This document shows positions 7,321 to 15,227 of a stretch of DNA of 41,374 bases, in pieces; within the stretch, counting starts at the first letter, position 1, and every line of letters starts with the position of its first letter. The translations under genes were made by a program, and so were the position numbers. The stretch is taken from the NCBI GenBank assembly GCA_964569765.1, contig CAZMVY010000009.1, positions 1 to 41,374 of the forward strand, in the 5' to 3' direction. Source of the stretch: CAZMVY01 sp964569765 (GTDB taxonomy: Bacteria; Planctomycetota; Phycisphaerae; UBA1845; PWPN01). Below the pieces are notes generated by a model, which made no database searches, was not told the DNA's origin, and saw only the letters and a list, made by a program, of their open reading frames with translations.

Positions 7321-7947
7321 ATGACCCCTATGCCGAAGACCCCGTCCAACCCGCGGCCGATCAAGTGCGACTCCTGCTCGCGTCCCATGGACTCGCCGGT
7401 CTGCTGTCAGGCGTGCCACACGCTGTACCCCGTGGGTACGTCGGAGGACCACTTTCGGCTCTTCGGGCTGCCCCGGGCGTACGCGATCGACCTGGCGGAC
7501 CTTCATCGGCGGTTTCTGTCGATCAGCCGAAACATCCATCCCGACCTCTTCGGGGCACAGACGCCGGAGATGCGTGCCTTGGCGCTGCGCCTGAGCGCGC
7601 AGGTTAATGAAGCATACGAAATCCTGAAGGATCCGTTGCTGCGGGCCGAGTACCTCCTGGAGAGCGCCGGAGGCAAGAGCGCCGCGGCGGACAAGAGCGT
7701 GCCCGGGGACCTGCTGGCGGAGGTGATGACGCTGCGCGAAGACATCGAGACGGCCAAAGCCCGCGGTGATACGGAGGTGCTGGCGGCGATCCGTGCCCGG
7801 ATCCAGTCGCGTCGCGAGGTCGCGCAGAAGACGATCGGCGCGCTGTGCGAGCGACTCGACGAACCGTCCGACGAAATGCGCGCCGAACTCCGGCGCCGGC
7901 TCAACGCGATGAAGTATCTCAACAACCTCCTCTCGGAGCTGGAGTGA
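7321..7947 (+). CDS. hscB: HscB co-chaperone with N-terminal cysteine motif
   Basis: 208 residues. Residues 1-35 carry C16-x2-C19 and CC28/29-x2-C32, a probable zinc ribbon like that of eukaryotic HSC20 and absent from E. coli HscB. A J domain (about 42-115) follows with HPD at 73-75 (SRNIHPDLF) and the HscB hallmark VNEAYEILKDPLLRAEYLL. A C-terminal helical bundle (about 125-208) provides the IscU-binding face. It delivers loaded IscU to HscA and stimulates its ATPase. The hscA start is 6 bases after the stop, indicating coupled expression. A start at the ATG at 7330 is possible and changes only three residues. Confidence 0.92.
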   Translation: MTPMPKTPSNPRPIKCDSCSRPMDSPVCCQACHTLYPVGTSEDHFRLFGLPRAYAIDLADLHRRFLSISRNIHPDLFGAQTPEMRALALRLSAQVNEAYEILKDPLLRAEYLLESAGGKSAAADKSVPGDLLAEVMTLREDIETAKARGDTEVLAAIRARIQSRREVAQKTIGALCERLDEPSDEMRAELRRRLNAMKYLNNLLSELE

Positions 7948-7953
7948 CCTGTC

Positions 7954-9879
7954 ATGCCGTCGTCATCGGATACGATCGTCGGCATCGACCTCGGCACCAC
8001 GCACTCCCTCGTCGCATACTGTGACGCGGCCGGCCCCCGGGTCATCCGTGACGAAAGGGGAGAAGGCCGCGTGCCCTCCGTGCTCGCGTTCCGCGGCGAC
8101 ACGGTGACGATCGGCTGGGAGGCGCGGGCGCACGCCGTCGAGAACCCACGTGCCACCGTGTTTTCCATCAAGCGGCTCATGGGGCGCGGCTATGCCGACG
8201 TCGCCGAGAAGGAACTCCGCTTCCTGCCCTACCCCGTCGTGCGCCGGCAGGCCGCTCAGGAGGAACGCGACGTGGCCGCCGTCGAGGTGGACGGACGGCT
8301 GCTGACGCCGCCCGAACTCAGCGCGATCATCTTGCGCGAGCTCCGCCAACGCGCGGAGCGGCACCTCGGGCAGGAGGTGCGCCGCGCAGTGATCACCGTT
8401 CCGGCCTACTTCGACGACGCCCAGCGCCAGGCCACCCGCGACGCCGGCCGTATTGCCGGGCTGGAGGTTCTGCGGATCATCAACGAGCCGACGGCCGCGG
8501 CCCTTGCCTACGGCCTGGGGCTGCGCGGCCGGGCGAAGGACGAAGCGAACCGATCGACCGTCGCCGTGTACGACCTCGGCGGCGGGACCTTCGACATCTC
8601 GGTGCTGCGGATCGAGGATGGCGTCTTCGAGGTGCTCAGCACGCATGGAGATACGCACCTGGGCGGCGATGATCTGGACCGCGAGATCATCCAGCTCGTG
8701 CAGCGCGAAGTGCACGAGCAGTTCGGGCTGACGATCGACAGCCCGGAAATCAAGCAGGCGCTCCGCACCTTTGCCGAGGACGTCAAAATCCGGCTGAGCG
8801 AACGGGAGCAGGCCGCGCTGGCCATCGATCTCGGGAAGGGGCGGACGTACGAGCGGGTGATCGAACGCGCGGAGTTCGAACGGCTGATCGGACCCTGGGT
8901 CGAGAAGACCATCGCCTCCTGCCGGCAGGCCCTCCGGGACGCGGGCGTGGGCGCCGAACTGATCCGGCAGGTGATCCTCGTCGGCGGCTCGACGCGAATT
9001 CCGCTCGTCCGACGGAGAGTGGCCGAGGTGTTCGGGCGCACACCGTACACGGCGCTCAATCCGGATGAGGTGGTCGCAATGGGCGCCGCCGTGCAGGCGA
9101 GCATCCTCGGCGGCATGAAGCACGATCTGCTGCTTCTTGACGTGACCCCCCTGTCGCTGGGCATCGAGACGATGGGCGGCGCGGCCGGCAAGCTCATCCT
9201 CCGCAACACGCGGGTGCCCTGCCGCGCGCGCGAAATGTTCACGACCTTCGTGGACGGGCAGACGAATATCCGGATCAACGTCCTTCAGGGCGAGCGCGAG
9301 CTGGCGCGCGACTGCCGGTCGCTCGGGGAGTTCGAGCTGCGTGACATTGCGCCGATGCCCGCCGGGCTCCCGAAAATCGAGGTGACGTTCCTGATCGATC
9401 AGAACGGCATTCTCAACGTGTCGGCGAAGGAGCTTCGCAGCGGCAAGGAGGCCGGCATCCAGGTGGTGCCGGCCCACGGACTGACGAAGGACGAAGTGGA
9501 TCGGATGGAGATTGAATCGTATACGCATGCCCGCGAGGACATGACGGCGCACCGACTGATCGATCTGCGAAACCAGGTCGCCTTCGACACCCACAAGGCC
9601 GAGCAGGCCCTGGCCCGGGCCGGAGCGGCGCTGCCCGCCGAGGAAAGGCACCGCATCGAAGCGGCGATGGCATCGCTCCGTCAGCTCGCCGAAACGTGCA
9701 CCGACGCCGACGAACTGCACAAAGCGCTCGACGCCTTCGGGAAGATGACGATCCATCTGGCCGAGGTGAACATCACGGCGGTCCTGAAGACCATCGAGCC
9801 GACGAAGGAAGCCGACGCGGCGAGTGCGCGGCCGGCGGCACCGGAGCCCCGGGCGCGATCGGCAGGACGCTCACCATGA
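7954..9879 (+). CDS. hscA: Hsp70-family Fe-S assembly chaperone HscA
   Basis: 641 residues. The Hsp70 nucleotide-binding domain (about 1-385) shows GIDLGTTHSLVAY, ITVPAYFDDAQRQATRDAG, INEPTAAALAYGLG, VYDLGGGTFDISVL and VGGSTRIPLVRR. The interdomain linker LLLLDVTPLSLGIE is followed by a beta-sandwich substrate domain (about 395-510) and a helical lid, ending in a Pro/Ala-rich tail. HscA binds the LPPVK peptide of IscU and drives cluster release. Assignment to HscA rather than DnaK rests on adjacency to hscB and fdx and on the shorter length lacking the DnaK EEVD-like tail. Confidence 0.93.
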   Translation: MPSSSDTIVGIDLGTTHSLVAYCDAAGPRVIRDERGEGRVPSVLAFRGDTVTIGWEARAHAVENPRATVFSIKRLMGRGYADVAEKELRFLPYPVVRRQAAQEERDVAAVEVDGRLLTPPELSAIILRELRQRAERHLGQEVRRAVITVPAYFDDAQRQATRDAGRIAGLEVLRIINEPTAAALAYGLGLRGRAKDEANRSTVAVYDLGGGTFDISVLRIEDGVFEVLSTHGDTHLGGDDLDREIIQLVQREVHEQFGLTIDSPEIKQALRTFAEDVKIRLSEREQAALAIDLGKGRTYERVIERAEFERLIGPWVEKTIASCRQALRDAGVGAELIRQVILVGGSTRIPLVRRRVAEVFGRTPYTALNPDEVVAMGAAVQASILGGMKHDLLLLDVTPLSLGIETMGGAAGKLILRNTRVPCRAREMFTTFVDGQTNIRINVLQGERELARDCRSLGEFELRDIAPMPAGLPKIEVTFLIDQNGILNVSAKELRSGKEAGIQVVPAHGLTKDEVDRMEIESYTHAREDMTAHRLIDLRNQVAFDTHKAEQALARAGAALPAEERHRIEAAMASLRQLAETCTDADELHKALDAFGKMTIHLAEVNITAVLKTIEPTKEADAASARPAAPEPRARSAGRSP

Positions 9880-9977
9880 GCCGGCATCCGACACGGTGTT
9901 CTCAAGCAGGCGCCGGGACGGTCGGAACCGTTGCCCGCCTGCCGGATCCGAAGCCGGCAGCCCGGAGCGAGACGAGT

Positions 9978-10358
9978 ATGAGTATTCCGCTTCCCGGTCG
10001 AAGCTTCCGCGTGACCTATCTGCCCGCAGGCCGGACGGTGGAGGTGACCCCGCAGGCTCTTCCGTATGGCCACGGCGGCCAGCCGGGCAGGCTGCTCGAC
10101 ATCGCCCTGGGGCACGGAATCGAGATCGAGCACGCCTGCGGAGGCGTATGCGCCTGCTCGACCTGTCATGTGCTCGTCCGGCAAGGGATCGAAAGCTGCT
10201 GTGCGCCGACGGAAAAGGAGCAGGATCAGCTTGACCTGGTCCCCGGGCTGCGGCCCACGTCGAGACTCGCCTGCCAGTGTGTGCCGGACGGGACCAGCGA
10301 CATCGTGGCCGAACTGCCGGCCTGGAACCGGAACACTGCGCGGGAGCGCGAGAAATGA
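9978..10358 (+). CDS. fdx: ISC-type [2Fe-2S] ferredoxin
   Basis: 126 residues from the ATG at 9978, preceded by GGAG at 9964-9967. An in-frame ATG at 9876 overlapping the hscA stop would add 34 low-complexity residues and is less likely. Cysteines C54-x5-C60-x2-C63 and C99 (EHACGGVCACSTC, RLACQ) form the adrenodoxin-type cluster loop. The extra C58 in the middle is also present in E. coli Fdx. It supplies electrons for cluster assembly on IscU. It sits between hscA and iscX exactly as in proteobacterial isc operons. Confidence 0.93.
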   Translation: MSIPLPGRSFRVTYLPAGRTVEVTPQALPYGHGGQPGRLLDIALGHGIEIEHACGGVCACSTCHVLVRQGIESCCAPTEKEQDQLDLVPGLRPTSRLACQCVPDGTSDIVAELPAWNRNTAREREK

Positions 10359-10470
10359 AGCGTCAGGAATGGGAAATGACGATGGCCGGACCGACCGGCA
10401 ACGAACCCGGGCCGAACCCGACCGGTGTGCCGTACGCATCGTCTCCCATTCGGCCTCTTCGAGGTGTCTT

Positions 10471-10686
10471 ATGAGCCGGCCCCTGAAATGGACGGACTCG
10501 GAGGAGATCGGCATGGCGCTGCATGCGAAGATGCCGGACGTCGATCCCCTGGAAGTACGGTTCACCGACCTGCGGCGATGGGTAATGGAACTCCCGGACT
10601 TCGACGACAATCCGGAGACATCCAGCGAGAAGTGCCTGGAGGCGATCCAGATGGCCTGGCTCGACCACTACCAGAACGCAAGTTGA
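10471..10686 (+). CDS. iscX: IscX, small acidic Fe-S assembly protein
   Basis: 71 residues. LKWTDSEEIGMALHAKMPD, DPLEVRFTDLRRWVMELPDFDD and AWLDHYQ closely follow E. coli IscX (LKWTDSREIGEALYD..., FTDMHQWICDLEDFDD). The protein binds IscS and iron and tunes desulfurase activity. GAGGTG lies 4 bases before the ATG. Last gene of the isc cluster; the 112-base gap from fdx holds nothing clear. Confidence 0.93.
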   Translation: MSRPLKWTDSEEIGMALHAKMPDVDPLEVRFTDLRRWVMELPDFDDNPETSSEKCLEAIQMAWLDHYQNAS

Positions 10687-10726
10687 ATGCCGGGGCCGAC
10701 CGCACCGCACCGTCGGAAGCGACGGC

Positions 10727-10756
10727 TTGCACGGCGAAAGGCCGACACCGTATACT
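10727..10756 (+). promoter_or_regulatory. Candidate promoter of the response regulator
   Basis: TTGCAC (10727-10732), 18-base spacer, TATACT (10751-10756), followed by GTGG. It is placed after the iscX stop and about 50 bases before the ATG at 10805, so the regulator is probably transcribed on its own as well as by read-through. Confidence 0.5.
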
Positions 10757-10804
10757 GTGGTTCCGGTGCAGGTGACCGGGCGGCAGACCGCAGCGCGGAT
10801 TCTC

Positions 10805-11191
10805 ATGGGAGCGCCTTACGACGGCAAGACGATTCTGATCGTGGACGACGATGCGGACATGGTGACGGCGATCGAGGCCGCGTTGAAGGACAGCGGGGCG
10901 GAAATCAAGAAGGCCGGAGACGGGAATGCGGCTGTGACGATCGCACAGAACGAAAACCCGGACCTCATCGTGCTCGACCTGATGCTGCCTAAGCGCAGCG
11001 GGTTGCTCGTCCTGGAAAAACTCAAGGCCAAGAAACCCAAGGGCAGCAAGCCCTACGTCATCATGATCACGGGGAATCCCGGGACGCGACATCGGCAGTA
11101 CGCCGAGACACTCGGCGTCGATGGGTACCTGATCAAGCCCTTCCGCATGGACAGGCTGACCGACATGATCAAGGAGTTGCTCGCCAAATAG
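10805..11191 (+). CDS. Single-domain response regulator (receiver only)
   Basis: 128 residues from the ATG at 10805; a longer frame from 10727 would cover the promoter and is rejected. It is a complete CheY-like receiver: acidic pocket D14-D16 (ILIVDDDAD), phospho-acceptor D58 (IVLDLMLP), T89 (MITGN) and K111 (LIKPF). There is no output domain, so it acts by protein contact, in a phosphorelay or as a stand-alone regulator. A histidine kinase lies about 4.4 kb downstream on the same strand, but pairing is only a guess. No strong ribosome site precedes the ATG. Confidence 0.85.
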   Translation: MGAPYDGKTILIVDDDADMVTAIEAALKDSGAEIKKAGDGNAAVTIAQNENPDLIVLDLMLPKRSGLLVLEKLKAKKPKGSKPYVIMITGNPGTRHRQYAETLGVDGYLIKPFRMDRLTDMIKELLAK

Positions 11192-11197
11192 GTGGGA

Positions 11198-11260
11198 AGC
11201 CGCAAGCCGGCGGCTGTTGCCCGTTCCAAGGTGACCCGCCCGCCCCGCCGGGGCGCTCTT
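11198..11260 (+). terminator. Two hairpins downstream of the response regulator
   Basis: AGCCGC-N6-GCGGCT (11198-11215) and CGCCCC-GCC-GGGGCG (11241-11255) follow the stop; the second runs into CTCTTCT, a poor but possible termination tract. Best read as a weak terminator ahead of rpsO. Confidence 0.4.
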
Positions 11261-11279
11261 CTAGTCGCTGGGCCGGGGC

Positions 11280-11308
11280 TTGCAAAGTGAACCAGTCTGC
11301 GTTATTGT
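11280..11308 (+). promoter_or_regulatory. Candidate promoter of rpsO
   Basis: TTGCAA (11280-11285), 17 bases, TATTGT (11303-11308), followed by GG. The leader to the ATG at 11402 would be about 85 bases and contains the two hairpins described next. Confidence 0.4.
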
Positions 11309-11341
11309 GGCGGCAGTGGAATAGAACAGGGAAACGTAAGA

Positions 11342-11384
11342 GGTCTCAAAAAGACCGTTTGGGCAAAACCGGCTGAGGACCGGT
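11342..11384 (+). promoter_or_regulatory. rpsO leader with two tandem hairpins
   Basis: GGTCT-CAAAA-AGACC (11342-11356) and ACCGG-CTGAGGA-CCGGT (11368-11384) are perfect 5-bp stems ending 17 bases before the rpsO ATG, covering the expected ribosome-binding region. rpsO leaders in several phyla fold into S15-binding structures that shut off their own translation. That role here is inference from position and folding. Confidence 0.45.
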
Positions 11385-11401
11385 CACAGGCGGTGGACAC
11401 C

Positions 11402-11671
11402 ATGGCGATGACGTCGGAACGGAAACGTGAGGTCGTGTCGGCCCATCGAAGGCATGAGACGGATACGGGCTCGACCGAGGTACAAGTCGCGTTGCTGACC
11501 GAGCGCATCACGCAGTTAACGGACCACCTGAAGTCTCACAAGAAAGACCATGCCTCTCGCCGGGGGTTGCTCAAGATGGTCGGCAAACGGTCGCGGCTCC
11601 TGAAGTACCTGACGGAAACCGACCGGGAACGGTATCAGAAGATCATTGCAAGCCTCGGATTGCGAAAATAG
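11402..11671 (+). CDS. rpsO: 30S ribosomal protein S15
   Basis: 89 residues from the ATG at 11402, exactly the E. coli S15 length; an ATG at 11408 is also possible. DTGSTEVQVALLTERI, HKKDHASRRGLL, KRSRLLKYL and ASLGLRK are the conserved S15 segments that contact 16S rRNA helices. It lies upstream of pnp, the widely conserved rpsO-pnp order. It is a core gene, useful as a phylogenetic marker for this contig. Confidence 0.97.
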   Translation: MAMTSERKREVVSAHRRHETDTGSTEVQVALLTERITQLTDHLKSHKKDHASRRGLLKMVGKRSRLLKYLTETDRERYQKIIASLGLRK

Positions 11672-11673
11672 GA

Positions 11674-11706
11674 CCCGCTGCTTACACCTCCCCGGGCGGG
11701 CGTTTT
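11674..11706 (+). terminator. Weak terminator-like hairpin after rpsO
   Basis: CCCGC (11674-11678) can pair with GCGGG (11696-11700), followed by CGTTTT. The stem is short and the loop 17 bases, so partial read-through into pnp would be expected. Confidence 0.35.
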
Positions 11707-12101
11707 CCAGAAGCATAGCTGCGGTGCGGCGAGCCGGCGGCGCGCGCACGGAACGGGCCTTCGGCGGTACCGGTGGGAGTTCTGCGCATGCTTCGCGGAG
11801 GCTTTCGGCAGGACCGTGTCGTACTCCGCGCGATCATGAGGAATACGGCTCTGGCGATCCTGCGGGGCTCCCGGAGATGGTTTCCGCCGCAACGCCGGCC
11901 CTCAACGCCACGGGCTGCTTTCTGTCGCGCGTCCCGGGCGGAGGGCAGACGGAATCCGCGAACTGAGAGCGGCGATCGCGCGATCTCCCAGAGACCGGCG
12001 CGGCCGAGGTGGGCTGTGGCGACAGGCAGGCGGAAGGATTGGCGAGGTCAGCAGACAGGACGCAGGTAGTGTCGGCAAAGACGGTTGAGGCAGGCGAAAT
12101 C
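11707..12101 (+). other. Long rpsO-pnp intergenic region
   Basis: About 395 bases with no convincing gene in either strand. It contains the perfect 12-bp palindrome GATCGCGCGATC (11974-11985) and several GC-rich stems. GAGG at 12087-12090 is the likely pnp ribosome site. In E. coli this interval holds an RNase III-cut stem through which PNPase autoregulates; no equivalent could be drawn with confidence here. Confidence 0.4.
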
Positions 12102-14255
12102 ATGACGGTGTACAAAGTCGAACGAGAGATCGGCGGTCGGATCCTTTCCATCGAAACGGGCAAACTGGCCAAACAGGCAGACGGGGCCGCACTGGTTCGG
12201 TACGGCGACACGGTGGTGCTCGTCACCGTAGTGCGGGCGGAGCCTCGGGAGGGCATCGACTTCTTCCCGCTGACGGTGGACTACCGCGAGAAGACCTATG
12301 CGGCGGGCAAGTTTCCAGGCGGCTTCTACAAGCGGGAAGGCCGGCCTACGACGAAAGAAATCCTGACGATGCGGCTGATCGACCGGCCCATCCGGCCGCT
12401 GTTCCCCACGGGCTTCATGGACGAGATTCTGATCCAGGCGATGGTTCTTTCGGCGGATCAGCAGAACGACCCGGACATCCTGGCGATGATCGGAGCGTCG
12501 GCGGCACTGATGATCAGCTCGATCCCCTTCGAGGGACCGACCTTCGCGGTACGCATCGGCCGGACGGATGGCGAGCTCGTCGTGAACCCGACGCACGAGC
12601 AATTGGAGCGAGGCGACCTCGACGTGGTGGCGGCCGGGCACGCGGAGGCCATCAACATGATCGAGGTCGGCGCCAACGAGGTGGCCGAGCAGGTCATCGT
12701 GGATGCGCTGGCGAAGGCGTTCGATGTAATCAAGGTCGGCTGCGACATGATCGGCGAACTCGCCCGCCAGTGCGCCAAGCCGAAGGTATGGCAACCCAGG
12801 AAGATCGATGAGGAGCTGATCCGGAAGGTCCGCGAACGGGCCGGAAAGGAACTGCGCGAGCGCCGCCAGATCCCGGGCAAGCTTGATCGCAAGAAGGCCG
12901 TCGAGGAACTGTATGAACAGGTCATGGACGAGCTCTGCCCCGCCGACGCGGAGAACCCGCCCCACCTGCGCGGCGACGTGTTCAACGCGATGCAGGCGAT
13001 GGAGGAGGAGATCGTCCACGAGACGATCCTGAACACGGGTATCCGGTCCGACGGACGCGGCCCGGATGACATCCGGCCAATCCGATGCGAGGTGGGCGTC
13101 CTGCCGCGAACGCATGGATCCGCCATCTTCACGCGCGGCGAGACGCAGGCCCTCGTCGTTACCACGCTCGGAACGGTCCAGGACGAGCAGATCGTGGACG
13201 GGCTGCTCGATGAGTACAGCAAGAAGTTCATGCTCCATTACAACTTCCCGCCCTTCTGTACGGGCGAGGTGCGGCGTATCGGCTCGCCCAGCCGTCGTGA
13301 GATCGGGCACGGGGCCCTCGCCGAACGAGCCCTGGAAAGCATCCTTCCGTCGCCGGAGAAGTTCCCATATACGATCCGCTTGGTCTCCGATATCCTGGAA
13401 TCCAACGGCAGCAGTTCGATGGCGACCGTCTGCGGCGGGACGCTCGCCCTGATGGACGCCGGGGTGCCGCTCCGGCCGCCGGTGGCGGGGATCTCGATTG
13501 GGATGGTCCATGATGACCATCGTGAGGTGCTGCTGGTGGACATCCTCGGGGAGGAGGATCACTTCGGTGACATGGATTTCAAGGTTGCAGGGACGCAGCG
13601 GGGCGTGACGGGCGTGCAACTGGACCTCAAAGCTCGCGGGCTGAAGCAGGAACTGATCCCTCAGATCCTGGAAAAGGCGAAGCAGGCACGGATGAAGATT
13701 CTGAAAGAGATGCTCAGTTGCCTGCCGCGGCCACGACCAAACATCAGCGAATACGCCCCGAGAATCTTGACGATCAAGATCAACCCGGAGAAAATCGGAA
13801 AGGTGATCGGCCCGGGCGGCAAAGGCATCAAGCAGATCGAAGCCGACACGGGCGCGACCGTCGAGATCGAGGACGACGGCACGGTCGTCATTTCGTGCCT
13901 CAGCATGGCCGGCGCCGAGGCCGCCCGCGAGATGGTGGAACGGGTTGCCGAGGACGTGAAGGTCGGCAAGATTTACACGGGCCGGGTCACGAGTATCAAG
14001 GACTTCGGCGCGTTCATTGAGGTCGTGCCGGGGCAGGACGGGCTGTGCCACATCAGCGAGTTGTCGAACGAGTATATCCGTTCGGTGAGCGACGTGTGCA
14101 AGATCGGCGACACGCTGAAGGTGAAGGTCATCTCCATCGACGAGCAGGGACGCGTCAAGCTCTCGCGCAAGGCGGCGATTCAGGAAGAGGGCGACGAAGG
14201 AGACGGTCGGCCGGCCCAACCGGCGAAACGCCGACCGAGCCGAGGCGAGGATTGA
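12102..14255 (+). CDS. pnp: Polyribonucleotide nucleotidyltransferase (PNPase)
   Basis: 717 residues from the ATG at 12102 (MTVYKVEREIGGRILSIETG); a longer frame from 12009 is rejected because the conserved N-terminus begins here. Two RNase PH-like domains (about 5-145 and 325-545, with FTRGETQALVVTTLGT and SNGSSSMATVCGGTLALMDAG) flank a helical linker. A KH domain starts near 556 (GKVIGPGGKGIKQIEADTGA) and an S1 domain near 621 (GKIYTGRVTSIKDFGAFIEV). It degrades RNA 3' to 5' by phosphorolysis and is part of degradosome-type assemblies. The short Arg/Pro-rich tail may be a docking site. It is the second gene of the conserved rpsO-pnp pair. Confidence 0.97.
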   Translation: MTVYKVEREIGGRILSIETGKLAKQADGAALVRYGDTVVLVTVVRAEPREGIDFFPLTVDYREKTYAAGKFPGGFYKREGRPTTKEILTMRLIDRPIRPLFPTGFMDEILIQAMVLSADQQNDPDILAMIGASAALMISSIPFEGPTFAVRIGRTDGELVVNPTHEQLERGDLDVVAAGHAEAINMIEVGANEVAEQVIVDALAKAFDVIKVGCDMIGELARQCAKPKVWQPRKIDEELIRKVRERAGKELRERRQIPGKLDRKKAVEELYEQVMDELCPADAENPPHLRGDVFNAMQAMEEEIVHETILNTGIRSDGRGPDDIRPIRCEVGVLPRTHGSAIFTRGETQALVVTTLGTVQDEQIVDGLLDEYSKKFMLHYNFPPFCTGEVRRIGSPSRREIGHGALAERALESILPSPEKFPYTIRLVSDILESNGSSSMATVCGGTLALMDAGVPLRPPVAGISIGMVHDDHREVLLVDILGEEDHFGDMDFKVAGTQRGVTGVQLDLKARGLKQELIPQILEKAKQARMKILKEMLSCLPRPRPNISEYAPRILTIKINPEKIGKVIGPGGKGIKQIEADTGATVEIEDDGTVVISCLSMAGAEAAREMVERVAEDVKVGKIYTGRVTSIKDFGAFIEVVPGQDGLCHISELSNEYIRSVSDVCKIGDTLKVKVISIDEQGRVKLSRKAAIQEEGDEGDGRPAQPAKRRPSRGED

Positions 14256-14570
14256 CGCGACGGCGCAAGGCAGGCCTTACCGTGCGCGGCTGCGCGCCGT
14301 CGAATGCCCGAATACGTGCGTACGACCCCGGTCGATGCATTTCCGACGGGTGCTCCCGCGTGCGGTGGCGGGGACGAACCGGCCGGGCCGGGGCCGGACT
14401 GAGGCAGTTGTCAGCGGTCGCAGGCCGGGCGTGATGTCGGCCCGGCTCGCGATCCGGGGCGGGCCGCGGCTGCCGCAGACGTTGTACCTCGGCCGACAGC
14501 ACCTTCCCAAGGCCGTCCGCAACGGACGGCATCTCACCGCAAACGGCGTATCCTGTGTGGAGGAAGCCAT
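14256..14570 (+). other. pnp to cold-shock gene spacer with hairpin at 14512-14530
   Basis: 315 bases without a gene. GCCGTCCG-CAA-CGGACGGC (14512-14530) is a perfect 8-bp stem 41 bases before the cold-shock ATG. A possible -10, TATCCT (14549-14554), follows it without a good -35. If transcription starts upstream, the hairpin is in the 5' leader; if at TATCCT, it lies in the promoter. GGAGGA lies just before the ATG. Confidence 0.45.
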
Positions 14571-14792
14571 ATGCACACGGGAAAGGTCAAATGGTTCGAC
14601 GTGAAAAAGGGGTTCGGGTTCATCGTGGGCCCACAGTCGGATCGGGATATCATCGTCCACTACAGCAGCATTCAGGGAGATCGGTTCCGGAGCCTCAAGG
14701 ATGGTCAACCGGTGGAGTTCGATCTGGTGGAGTCTGAGAAGGGTCTCCAGGCCCATAACGTCCGGCCCGTCAAGGGGCCGCCGTCGAATTGA
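14571..14792 (+). CDS. Cold-shock domain protein
   Basis: 73 residues, one OB-fold cold-shock domain. RNP1 is KKGFGFIV (about 12-19) and RNP2 is DIIVHYSSI (about 26-34; DIFVHFSAI is the common form). GKVKWFD opens the domain as usual. It binds single-stranded RNA and DNA and acts as an RNA chaperone. A strong GGAGGA ribosome site precedes it. Whether it is cold-inducible cannot be told. Confidence 0.95.
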   Translation: MHTGKVKWFDVKKGFGFIVGPQSDRDIIVHYSSIQGDRFRSLKDGQPVEFDLVESEKGLQAHNVRPVKGPPSN

Positions 14793-14796
14793 CAGC

Positions 14797-14830
14797 GGGC
14801 GGATCCGATCCGCCCTGGCAACCGCCAGGG
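14797..14830 (+). terminator. Paired hairpins after the cold-shock gene
   Basis: GGGCGGATC-C-GATCCGCCC (14797-14815) and CCCTGG-CAACCG-CCAGGG (14813-14830) are perfect stems sharing three bases, beginning 4 bases after the stop. No T-run follows, so they may end or protect the transcript, or act as a mutually exclusive pair. Confidence 0.45.
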
Positions 14831-15227
14831 CTTGTGGCGTCGCCGCGCCGATCGCCCCGTTGACAGACGCTCCGAGCGCGCGACGCAAACTGCCGCGATG
14901 GTGGTGGTGCGCCGTTGCAGCCCGCACGCCCGGCAACTGCCGTTTCTGCGCGGACGCGCCCGCGGACGAGCGCCTGCGCCGGATCGGAGGCGTCGGTGCG
15001 ATGTGCGGCTCGGAAGCTGCCTTCGTCGGCAGCCGCAAGGCTGCGATCTTCGTTGCGCAGGCCCCCTTCGCCTTCGGCCCCGCATGGGCCCGGCAGAGCG
15101 GCCCAAGGCGTAAGCCCGGGGTTTGGGCAGTGCCTGTGCGGGAAGCGACGGAGGACCGATCGAGTCATGCCGCCCGCGGACGTCGCACACGAAATCGGCC
15201 TGCCAGGGGCGATTCCGGGGGTCTCCG
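14831..15227 (+). other. Intergenic region without a supported gene
   Basis: About 400 GC-rich bases. Open frames here have Arg-rich shadow-like composition and no recognisable motif. A consensus TTGACA (14860-14865) has no matching -10. Nothing else can be supported. Confidence 0.3.

Noticed and set aside
7963..9756. 597-codon minus-strand frame opposite hscA
   Set aside because: Antisense shadow; His/Arg-rich without domains.
11707..12101. Possible structured RNA such as RNase P RNA, tmRNA or SRP RNA in the rpsO-pnp spacer
   Set aside because: None of the conserved sequence blocks of those RNAs could be found by eye; the space is left as unassigned.
12048..14219. 723-codon minus-strand frame opposite pnp
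   Set aside because: Shadow produced by high GC codon bias; pnp is certain on the plus strand.
14860..14865. Consensus TTGACA as a promoter
   Set aside because: No -10-like sequence 15-19 bases downstream and no gene within 350 bases.
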